Shown here: piece by piece, positions 1 through 5,187 of the stretch | How the letters are laid out: each line of letters starts with the position of its first letter | How positions within the stretch are numbered: position 1 is the first letter of the stretch | Assembly (NCBI GenBank): GCA_964554105.1 | Contig: CAZKNF010000114.1 | Coordinates: 1 to 6,957 of the forward strand | Reading direction: 5' to 3' | Origin: CAZKNF01 sp964554105 | Lineage (GTDB): Bacteria; Bacteroidota; Rhodothermia; Rhodothermales; VXPQ01 | Length of the DNA: 6,957 bases | Made by a program: the position numbers and the translations under genes | Notes under the pieces: generated by a model | The model's input: the letters and a program-made list of their open reading frames with translations, nothing else | What the model was told of the DNA's origin: nothing | Database searches by the model: none

Positions 1-56
1 CGAAGAATCGCACCGAAGCGGCCAAATTGGCGCGCGAGCGGCGGCTGCTCTCGTAA
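1..56 (+). CDS. C-terminal end of a LuxR-type HTH regulator (partial, 5' end outside the window)
   Basis: Reading from base 3, the last 17 codons give KNRTEAAKLARERRLLS followed by TAA at 54-56. This matches the end of the LuxR-type DNA-binding domain, where the recognition helix is followed by a loop and a final helix of the form NRTEAA. The complete regulator downstream ends almost the same way (NNRTEAAAEAERRLGG), and the two share the DNA string CGCACCGAAGC. I infer that this is the tail of a paralogous regulator lying in tandem. Everything upstream, including any TPR or ATPase region, is out of view, so its architecture is unknown. The call rests on a short stretch but on a characteristic one. 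Confidence 0.7.
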   Translation, partial: KNRTEAAKLARERRLLS

Positions 57-263
57 CGGCAAAGCAGGGTGCGTACTGCATTCATAGACGAGCCAATCTA
101 CGCCGAGGTCCTCGTTGAAGCGACGCTCGAATCGTTAAGAGAATTCGGGATGTCGTTTTCCTGTCCCGTCGAACCAGGTTAGCGCGGCTCTCGTTTGAAA
201 CATGCATTGCTCTCACGTGGCGGCATCTGCAGCCGTACTCGTCTCAGCAAATACAACGAGCAC

Positions 264-1913
264 ATGTCGTCGCTTATCGAGACAGGCAATCAGGCGCTCA
301 AAGCCGGCGAATGGTCGGCGGCCAGAGACGCCTTCCAGACTGTGCTCGACGAATCTAATGACGTGGCGGAGGCGCTCTACGGACATGGTGCAGCGCTGTG
401 GTGGCTCGGCGATATGCAGGGCGCGATCAGTAATCTTGAGCGAGCCTATGCTGCGTTCCGGCGCCGGGAAGATCTGGCATTCGCCGCATCTGTTGCCGTG
501 CGGCTGGGCTTTCATTGCAAGGCCCACCTCGCCAATGAAGCGGCGGCTGCCGGATGGCTCGGGCGGGCGGAGCGGCTGATCGAGGAGAGCGGGTTGGATG
601 ACCTCCGGGGAGATCTCCTGCTCATGAAGGCATATTGCGCCGTGGATCCCTCCGACGCCGAGCGATGGGCGCGGCAGGCCTACGAACTGTCCCGCCGGTC
701 GCAGGACGTCGACCTCGAACTCTGCGCGCTGAGCCAGATCGGAGCGTCGCTGATCGATCAGGGAAAGATCGAACAAGGGATCGGACTGCTCGATGAGTCG
801 ATGGCCGGTTCGCTGGGTGGCGAGGCCGGGCATCTCGAAACCGTGGTATTTACGAGCTGCAACATGATGGTTTCGTGTGTGCGTTGCGCGGCCCTCAAGC
901 GGGCGATGGAGTGGGTCCGAGCGGCCGAGCGGTTCGTGCGGCGCTACGGGTGCCCGTTCCTGTACGTCGAGTGCCGAACCGTCTACGGCGCGGTTCTCGT
1001 TGCACGGGGAAAGTGGACGGAGGCAGAGGAGGAACTCAGGGAGGCAGTGGATCTCGCTCGGGATTCCGTGCCGTCTTATCTGGCGGAGGCCCTGGCGACG
1101 CTCGCGGACCTTCGACTATCACAGGGGCGGCTCGAGGATGCGGTCCGACTCCTGGATCGGGTGAACGATCACCATGCGGCAGTTCCGGTGCGAGCGCGGA
1201 TCCATCTCATGCGCGGCGAGCCCGATGCGGCCGCCGCGGAGGTCCGCCGCAGGCTCGATGTAGTCGGAGAAGACCAGCTCGAGAGCGTTCTGCTTCTCGA
1301 GCGGATTGGCGATTCGGAGATCGCTCTCAGCAGGGATGAGGCGGCCAAGGATCGCGGCCGAAGGCTGGCGGAGATGGGGGCCGCCCTAGGCTGCGAGGTT
1401 GCGGTAGCACGCGGCGAGCGTCTCTGGGGACGTGCCCTGGCACGGACGAATGTGGATGCTGCTCGAAAGCACCTCGATGCGGGTTTGTCCCGATTCATGG
1501 CTCTGGACATGCCGTATGAGGCTGCGCAAGCCCGACTGGCCATCGCTGAAATCGTTCGCGAACACGAGCCTGCAGTTGCCGTCGTCGAGGCGCGCGCGGC
1601 CCAGAACACGTTCGAAGAGCTTGGTGCGGCGGATGGAGCCAACCGGAGTGCCGCCCTGCTTAGAGATCTCGGGGTCAAGGGCACTCGCGCCGCACCAAAG
1701 GGGCTCGATCCGCTCACGAAAAGAGAAAATGAGGTGCTCCGGCTGCTCAGGGAGGGGCTGATGAATCCCGAAATCGCTGAGCGGCTCTACATCAGCCGAA
1801 AGACCGTGGAGCACCACGTCTCCAGCATTCTGGCCAAGCTTGAGCTGAACAACCGCACCGAAGCAGCCGCCGAAGCTGAGCGCCGGCTCGGTGGGGAATC
1901 CGTCGAAAAATAG
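264..1913 (+). CDS. TPR-rich transcriptional regulator with C-terminal LuxR-type HTH
   Basis: A 549-residue cytoplasmic regulator. Most of the chain is helical repeat of TPR type: the first is near residues 5-65 (NQALKAGEWSAARDAF, then EALYGHGAALWWLGD) and further repeat-like pairs continue to about residue 460. Residues 481-541 form a typical LuxR/GerE DNA-binding domain: LTKRENEVLRLL, then NPEIAERLYISRKTVEHHV with the recognition helix at about 511-526. There is no receiver domain and no Walker A motif, so it is neither a two-component response regulator nor an STAND/MalT ATPase; the TPR part presumably senses a protein or small ligand (inference). I chose ATG at 264, where the first TPR begins; an in-frame TTG at 195 would add 23 residues with no domain. 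Neither start has a clear ribosome binding site. The OsmC-family gene 82 bp downstream is a plausible target or partner. The C-terminal end resembles that of the partial gene at 1-56. Confidence 0.88.
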   Translation: MSSLIETGNQALKAGEWSAARDAFQTVLDESNDVAEALYGHGAALWWLGDMQGAISNLERAYAAFRRREDLAFAASVAVRLGFHCKAHLANEAAAAGWLGRAERLIEESGLDDLRGDLLLMKAYCAVDPSDAERWARQAYELSRRSQDVDLELCALSQIGASLIDQGKIEQGIGLLDESMAGSLGGEAGHLETVVFTSCNMMVSCVRCAALKRAMEWVRAAERFVRRYGCPFLYVECRTVYGAVLVARGKWTEAEEELREAVDLARDSVPSYLAEALATLADLRLSQGRLEDAVRLLDRVNDHHAAVPVRARIHLMRGEPDAAAAEVRRRLDVVGEDQLESVLLLERIGDSEIALSRDEAAKDRGRRLAEMGAALGCEVAVARGERLWGRALARTNVDAARKHLDAGLSRFMALDMPYEAAQARLAIAEIVREHEPAVAVVEARAAQNTFEELGAADGANRSAALLRDLGVKGTRAAPKGLDPLTKRENEVLRLLREGLMNPEIAERLYISRKTVEHHVSSILAKLELNNRTEAAAEAERRLGGESVEK

Positions 1914-1924
1914 GGGAGCTCCCC
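1913..1924. repeat. 12-bp perfect palindrome overlapping the regulator stop codon
   Basis: GGGGAGCTCCCC is a perfect palindrome whose first base is the last base of the TAG stop codon. In RNA it could fold only as a 4-bp G:C stem with an AGCT loop, and no T tract follows, so it is not a convincing intrinsic terminator. It could be a protein-binding site between the regulator and the OsmC gene, or chance. Confidence 0.45.
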
Positions 1925-1950
1925 GATGCTCGAGCCGGCTGCGCCGCCTA

Positions 1951-1983
1951 TCCTGCACGTATCGTAAGATGATAACTGCAGGA
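1951..1983. promoter_or_regulatory. 7-bp inverted repeat in front of the OsmC gene, overlapping its ribosome binding site
   Basis: TCCTGCA (1951-1957) and TGCAGGA (1977-1983) are perfect inverted arms separated by 19 nt. The right arm includes the first bases of the GGAAGG ribosome binding site at 1981-1986. The spacer contains TAAGAT at 1965-1970, a weak -10-like hexamer without a convincing -35 partner. Two readings are possible: an operator flanking a promoter, or an mRNA hairpin that covers part of the ribosome binding site. A 7-bp dyad can also arise by chance. Confidence 0.3.
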
Positions 1984-1995
1984 AGGTGACGATCC

Positions 1996-2559
1996 ATGGT
2001 AGAGCAGCAAATCACACTTCAAAACGGAATCAGCCTCGAGAACCTGCAAGGCTTCGTCGATGCCATTGGCGGAGAGGCCGGGGCGAGCACCGTCAACATC
2101 CGGACTCGCCATCGATGGGACGATGCTTTCGCCGTCGATAGTCATGTCCAAGCCTTCGACCAAGCCGGTGAGACGGTCGACCGAACCCATCATACGTTCC
2201 GCACCGATTGGCCTCCGCCGCTGGCAGCCGACAGCGGCCCGACGCCTGGTGGCGAGGCCCTTCTAGCAGCACTTGGGGCCTGCATCGCTACTACCTACAT
2301 CGTGAAGGCGACGATGCTGGACATCGATATTGACGAACTCGACGTTGAGGTGGCGGGTACGGTGGATCTGCGCGGCCTGTTCGAACTGGGCACGGTCGCT
2401 TCCCGCTTCACCGAAATATCGGTAACCGTGCATGTGCGGTCGGATGCGGATGAAGCGGTACTCGAAGAACTCGGTCAGACGACGAGCCGCACCTCACCCG
2501 TATACGATTCATTGGCCAATCCCGTGCCGCTGCAACTGCGCGTTCTGGCGACGCGATGA
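1996..2559 (+). CDS. OsmC-family protein, single-cysteine type
   Basis: A 187-residue cytoplasmic protein of the OsmC/Ohr superfamily, whose members reduce organic hydroperoxides with a reactive cysteine. The central helix carries the family signature: PTPGGEALLAALGAC at residues 82-96, with Cys96 as the candidate peroxidatic cysteine and Glu87 before it. The second, resolving cysteine of classical OsmC/Ohr is absent; the matching segment reads TSRTSPVYDSLANPV, with Ser167 at that place. To my knowledge this is usual in a longer OsmC subgroup whose N-terminus also starts with an NGI-type segment (here QNGISLENLQGF, residues 9-20), so it need not mean loss of function. The start is secure: GGAAGG at 1981-1986 lies 9 nt before ATG. 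It sits 82 bp behind the LuxR-type regulator on the same strand, which suggests co-transcription or control by it. Its substrate could be another electrophile or a persulfide rather than a peroxide. Confidence 0.88.
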   Translation: MVEQQITLQNGISLENLQGFVDAIGGEAGASTVNIRTRHRWDDAFAVDSHVQAFDQAGETVDRTHHTFRTDWPPPLAADSGPTPGGEALLAALGACIATTYIVKATMLDIDIDELDVEVAGTVDLRGLFELGTVASRFTEISVTVHVRSDADEAVLEELGQTTSRTSPVYDSLANPVPLQLRVLATR

Positions 2560-2562
2560 GGG

Positions 2563-2595
2563 ACGTGGAGGTCGATCCGGGTAAGCAGTCCACGT
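2563..2595. repeat. 7-bp inverted repeat just after the OsmC gene
   Basis: ACGTGGA (2563-2569) and TCCACGT (2589-2595) are perfect inverted arms with a 19-nt spacer, starting 4 nt after the OsmC stop. The site lies between two convergent genes, where a bidirectional terminator would be expected, but there is no T run on either side, so an intrinsic terminator is not supported. The arm length and spacer match those of the dyad upstream of the same gene, although the arm sequences differ. Confidence 0.3.
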
Positions 2596-2725
2596 GCTCG
2601 TTCACCGGGCGCGAATCGGAGTGCGGGGAAGGGCGACGCAGGTCCATGGCCATGTGATTCCCGGCGGGCAGACATCGACGAGCGGAGTAGCCGGATTCAC
2701 GCTGGCAGGCGGCACGGCGGAGCTA

Positions 2726-3706
2726 TCACCCACGCTGCTGAAAGAGCACTTTGATCGCCTCTTTTCGGCGGAGGAGTTCGACGCCTTCCGCGTATCGAGT
2801 GAATGGGAGCGTGTGGGTGACCAGCGGGGCTAGCTGCAGAGATCGGTCGCGGATGAGTGCGAGCGCGCGTTCGGCTGCGCCGCGGTTGTGCGCTCCGTAG
2901 CCCAACAAGGCGAAACCGCCCCACCAGTGGTTCGGACCGAATCCGACATACTCCCGAAGGACGCCGAAAATCGCCACGGTTTCGTTCGTGCGCTCGATCA
3001 GAAATTCGATGGCTTCCTTCAATCCCGTCGTGTCGAGTCCGGTATCGAGTGCCATTTCACCCTCGCGTCCTGCCGGAAACGCCGTGGTGTCGGGGGATAG
3101 GACGCGATCGGCGCCGAGCTCCAGACCCAGGGCGCGGCGATCCGGCAGCGGGTCGATCGCGACGATTTCGGCGGCACCGTAGGCGCGGGCCATCTGAACG
3201 GCTATGAGACCTGCGGAGCCCAGTCCGCTGATGCCGATCCGCTTTCCCTGCACGCCGTCACGCGCGATGAGCTGGTCGAAGGATACCTGGACGCACATGG
3301 CCAACTCGAACGGGGCGAGGGCCTCGTCGGGCAGATCGTCCGGTACGGGCAGCACGCTTTCGGCATCGATCGGCACGTACTCTGCATAGCAGCCCTGCCG
3401 CCTGCCGCCCGGATCGCGCCAGACGACGGCCCGCGTGCCGACCGGCAGGCCCTGCACATCCCGACCCGTCTCGACAATTTCACCGACGGCTTCGTGGCCC
3501 GGCTCGCCGGGGACATAGGGATAGCTCAGCGGCCGTTCCTCGAACATCGGCCGGCCAGACATGATGTGCAGGTCCCAATTCGGGCAGGTCGTCACGCCGG
3601 AGACTTTCAGGAGCACCTCGCCAGGCTGCGGATCCGGCCGGGGCACGTCGCGCCATACGGCTCGGCCGGGTTCGTCGATTTGCAGCAGTTTCATGGTGGA
3701 TTGCAT
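2726..3706 (-). CDS. Zinc-type medium-chain alcohol/polyol dehydrogenase (MDR superfamily)
   Basis: A 326-residue NAD(P)-dependent oxidoreductase. The N-terminal GroES-like catalytic domain has Cys41 in TTCPNWDLH with Asp45 and His47, and GEPGHEAVGEIVETG with His71-Glu72, the positions that hold the catalytic zinc in alcohol dehydrogenases. The four-cysteine structural zinc loop is missing: the segment after VGTRAVVWRD contains only one cysteine. The Rossmann fold starts near residue 156 with the glycine motif GLGSAG (161-166), and strand two ends in IVAID with Asp185, which favours NAD over NADP. Oxidation of a secondary alcohol or polyol is likely; the substrate is unknown. A second in-frame ATG at 3694 (residue 5, MKLLQ) is an equally good start. 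Neither has a Shine-Dalgarno sequence, because the 13-bp repeat array fills the leader up to one base before the first ATG. It is the downstream gene of a two-gene unit with the other MDR gene. Confidence 0.88.
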   Translation of the reverse strand: MQSTMKLLQIDEPGRAVWRDVPRPDPQPGEVLLKVSGVTTCPNWDLHIMSGRPMFEERPLSYPYVPGEPGHEAVGEIVETGRDVQGLPVGTRAVVWRDPGGRRQGCYAEYVPIDAESVLPVPDDLPDEALAPFELAMCVQVSFDQLIARDGVQGKRIGISGLGSAGLIAVQMARAYGAAEIVAIDPLPDRRALGLELGADRVLSPDTTAFPAGREGEMALDTGLDTTGLKEAIEFLIERTNETVAIFGVLREYVGFGPNHWWGGFALLGYGAHNRGAAERALALIRDRSLQLAPLVTHTLPFTRYAEGVELLRRKEAIKVLFQQRG

Positions 3707-3707
3707 A

Positions 3708-3813
3708 ACTACGAGTCCAAACTACCAATCCTAACTACCCGTCCCAATCACCAATTCGAATCACACATCTCAACCACAAAATCCCAATCACGAAGCATTA
3801 CTACCAATCCAGT
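3708..3813. repeat. Degenerate 13-bp tandem repeat filling the spacer between the two MDR genes
   Basis: On the plus strand, units begin at 3708, 3721, 3734, 3747, 3760, 3773, 3787 and 3800; those at 3773 and 3800 are 14 bp long, the rest 13. Examples are ACTACGAGTCCAA, ACTACCAATCCTA, ACTACCCGTCCCA, ATCACCAATTCGA and ATCACACATCTCA; the consensus is about ACTACCAATCCCA. Positions 1, 4 and 5 (A..AC) are identical in all eight units. In the mRNA sense of the neighbouring genes the unit reads about TGGGATTGGTAGT. The array runs from the last codons and TAG stop of the upstream MDR gene to one base before the ATG of the downstream one. It is not CRISPR: there are no unique spacers and units abut directly. 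Its role is unknown. Confidence 0.85.
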
Positions 3814-4811
3814 ATCACTCCGAGCACGGGCTCGCGTTTAGATTCGATAAGCTCCCAGGCGTCGGCCGCATGGGATACAGGGAAGTGGTGTGTGATCAGC
3901 GGAAGCGTCTTCAATCGTCCGTCGGCGACGTAGGCCAAGGTAGTCTCGAGCCGCTCCCGTGTCCAGCCCGATACCAGGTGAATGGAGAGCTCCTTATAGC
4001 GCGGAGGCTGCAGCGCCAGCAGGTCGTCCGATCCGTAAAAGCCGGCGGAAACCAGGTGTCCGAACTGCCTTGCCGTCGTTTGCAGATCGTTCATCACGTC
4101 CACGTCGCCTATCGTGTCGACGCCGACGTGCACGCCGTCCGGAAACTGTTCGCACGCGGCACGTACCCAGTCGCGACGGCGCGCGTTGATCGCATGAGCC
4201 CCTGGCCATGCAGCGAACTTTTCGAGACGGTAATCATGGCGACCGACGAGCATGACTTCCGCGCCCCGCGAACTCAGCGTCTGGGCCGTCCAATGGCCAA
4301 CCAGTCCGTCGCCCACCACCACAGCCGCATCTCCTGCGGACACGGGCGCGCGCATCCCGCCGTTATAGCCGACCTGCGCGAGGACGAGTCCGGCATAGGC
4401 GAGCGGTTCGAGACCGGGCGGATCGGAGCCGGGCGGCAGCTTGAACACTTCGTCTCGCGGACATACCGAAGGAGATACGTGTCCGGCGTAATCGTGGTGC
4501 ATCCCATCCACCATCCCGATCGTCGCAAACACGGTCTCTCCGACATGGAGGTCGTCGACGTTCGATCCTATCCACTCCACGATACCAATCTTCTGATAGC
4601 CGGCGACGACGGGGAAGGGTAAGGGATCGTCCGCCCGCAGTGGTGTATCTCCGTCGCTTCGTTCGCCGCGAAGGTAGGAGCCTTCCGTTCCGTTGCTGAT
4701 CCAGGAGTGCGTGATGCGAACGACGACGCTGTCGGGGCCGGGCTCAGGACACTGCACCGGAAGGACCTCGACCGTATTCGGTGCGGTGAAGACGACGGCT
4801 TGGGCTTCCAT
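3801..4811 (-). CDS. Zinc-independent MDR-family oxidoreductase
   Basis: A 336-residue medium-chain dehydrogenase/reductase. The N-terminal domain has the fold-defining segments but not the zinc site: where Cys is expected there is SWISNGTEGS (residues 37-46), and where GHE is expected there is AGYQKIGIVEWIG (70-82). The phrase ISxGTE followed by a GY.xxG motif recalls the BchC-like and sugar-related MDR branches that work without zinc. The Rossmann glycine motif is GDGLVG (167-172). Strand two ends in MLVGRHDYR with Arg191 at the position that usually selects NADP(H). The substrate is not recognisable; an alcohol or sugar-derived substrate is an inference. The ATG at 4811 has no Shine-Dalgarno sequence. 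This is the first gene of a minus-strand pair with the zinc-type MDR gene 94 bp downstream. Its last codons (LDW and TAG) form the first unit of the 13-bp repeat array. Confidence 0.85.
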   Translation of the reverse strand: MEAQAVVFTAPNTVEVLPVQCPEPGPDSVVVRITHSWISNGTEGSYLRGERSDGDTPLRADDPLPFPVVAGYQKIGIVEWIGSNVDDLHVGETVFATIGMVDGMHHDYAGHVSPSVCPRDEVFKLPPGSDPPGLEPLAYAGLVLAQVGYNGGMRAPVSAGDAAVVVGDGLVGHWTAQTLSSRGAEVMLVGRHDYRLEKFAAWPGAHAINARRRDWVRAACEQFPDGVHVGVDTIGDVDVMNDLQTTARQFGHLVSAGFYGSDDLLALQPPRYKELSIHLVSGWTRERLETTLAYVADGRLKTLPLITHHFPVSHAADAWELIESKREPVLGVILDW

Positions 4812-4996
4812 GAAAGAGGATAAATTCGAGAACGATCTGTCGCTTCGTTGGAGCCGATCGTCCCTTTAATGTCCTTGTAGATGTTTGAAAGATGCCTTAA
4901 AGATAGGGGTGTTTTAGAGAGACGCAATCCGTGAGCGAACCCTGAAGTAAACGCCCGCTCTCGCGCAATTGGGAGCTGTTCTTCGCCCCAAAATCT

Positions 4997-5018
4997 TCTG
5001 AATTCGTCTGAATTCGTC
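4997..5018. repeat. Tandem 10-bp repeat with GAATTC palindromic cores
   Basis: TCTGAATTCG occurs twice without a gap (4997-5006 and 5007-5016), followed by TC. The two GAATTC palindromes start at 5000 and 5010, about one helical turn apart, so a dimeric or cooperative DNA-binding protein could meet both on the same face. The site lies about 185 bp from the MDR start and 170 bp from the mltF-like start. It may equally be a simple slippage duplication. Confidence 0.6.
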
Positions 5019-5126
5019 ATTTAGTGGGAAAATTACACGAATGTGGCGCGATACGAGCGCCGCGGCGAGATGGCGGCGGAACAGGCCTCCCCTTGCTTTT
5101 CGTGTGATACATAGGTTCCGGTGGGC

Positions 5127-5186
5127 TCAGGTTTGTTTACGCTCCGTTTTTTCGAGTCAGTTTTGTTGCACTCAGTTCTTTTGCAC
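5127..5186 (+). repeat. Degenerate 15-bp tandem repeat directly upstream of the mltF-like start codon
   Basis: Four abutting units can be read: TCAGGTTTGTTTACGC (5127-5142), TCCGTTTTTTCGAG (5143-5156), TCAGTTTTGTTGCAC (5157-5171) and TCAGTTCTTTTGCAC (5172-5186). The last two agree at 13 of 15 positions; the first shares 10 of its first 11 with the third; the second is the most diverged. Only one base separates the array from the ATG at 5188, so it takes the place where a ribosome binding site would lie. The leader is T-rich and poor in A. Function unknown. Confidence 0.65.
5132..5165 (+). promoter_or_regulatory. Possible Bacteroidota-type promoter for the mltF-like gene
   Basis: TTTG at 5132-5135 and CAGTTTTG at 5158-5165 resemble the -33 TTTG and -7 TAnnTTTG boxes of Bacteroidota primary promoters, with one mismatch in the -7 box and a 22-nt gap, slightly longer than usual. 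Both boxes lie inside units of the 15-bp repeat, so the match may simply follow from its T/G-rich sequence. The assignment depends on the host belonging to that phylum, which is itself uncertain. Confidence 0.2.
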
Positions 5187-5187
5187 G

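Larger units (their letters stand above)
4812..5187. other. Divergent intergenic region between the MDR pair and the lytic transglycosylase
   Basis: This 376-bp stretch must hold the promoters of both the minus-strand MDR unit and the plus-strand mltF-like gene. I see no convincing gene in it: the ORFs crossing it run into the flanking genes in other frames. It contains a tandem 10-bp duplication at 4997-5018 and the degenerate 15-bp array at 5127-5186. On the plus strand TTGTAG (4875-4880) and TAAAGA (4898-4903) lie 17 nt apart, a poor sigma70-like pair that I would not rely on. No confident promoter was found for the minus strand. Confidence 0.6.

Noticed and set aside
195..263. TTG start giving a 23-residue longer LuxR-type regulator
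   Set aside because: No ribosome binding site, a rare start codon, and the added residues belong to no domain; ATG at 264 begins right at the first TPR helix.
1386..2015. 209-codon minus-strand ORF over the regulator C-terminus and OsmC start
   Set aside because: It is antisense to the LuxR DNA-binding domain, whose codon reading on the plus strand is unmistakable.
2645..2654. Perfect palindrome CATGGCCATG between the convergent genes
   Set aside because: A lone 10-bp palindrome in GC-rich DNA with no promoter or partner site near it is not enough to call a regulatory site.
2594..2833. 79-codon plus-strand ORF after the OsmC gene
   Set aside because: It starts with GTG without a ribosome binding site, its second half is antisense to the MDR gene, and the protein looks like no family I know.
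3870..4622. 250-codon plus-strand ORF antisense to the zinc-independent MDR gene
   Set aside because: It lies wholly within the MDR gene on the opposite strand, and its translation has no family resemblance; long antisense ORFs are expected in GC-rich coding DNA.
4866..4895. Possible 11-bp repeat upstream of the first MDR gene (minus-strand CATCTTTCAAA and CATCTACAAGG)
   Set aside because: Only two units resemble each other and a third is too diverged; this is within what chance allows in AT-richer leader DNA.
4568..5020. 150-codon minus-strand ORF crossing the start of the first MDR gene
   Set aside because: It overlaps the well-supported MDR gene in another frame for more than half its length, has no recognisable domain and no ribosome binding site; the part beyond the MDR start has ordinary intergenic composition.
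3708..5186. CRISPR array as explanation of the short repeats
   Set aside because: Units are 13-16 bp, degenerate and directly abutting, with no unique spacers of constant length and no cas genes in view.
5041..5187. Upstream ATG that would add 49 residues to the MltF-like protein
   Set aside because: The extension is arginine- and tryptophan-rich and would bury the clear lipoprotein signal peptide that starts at 5188; part of it is simply the 15-bp repeat read as codons.
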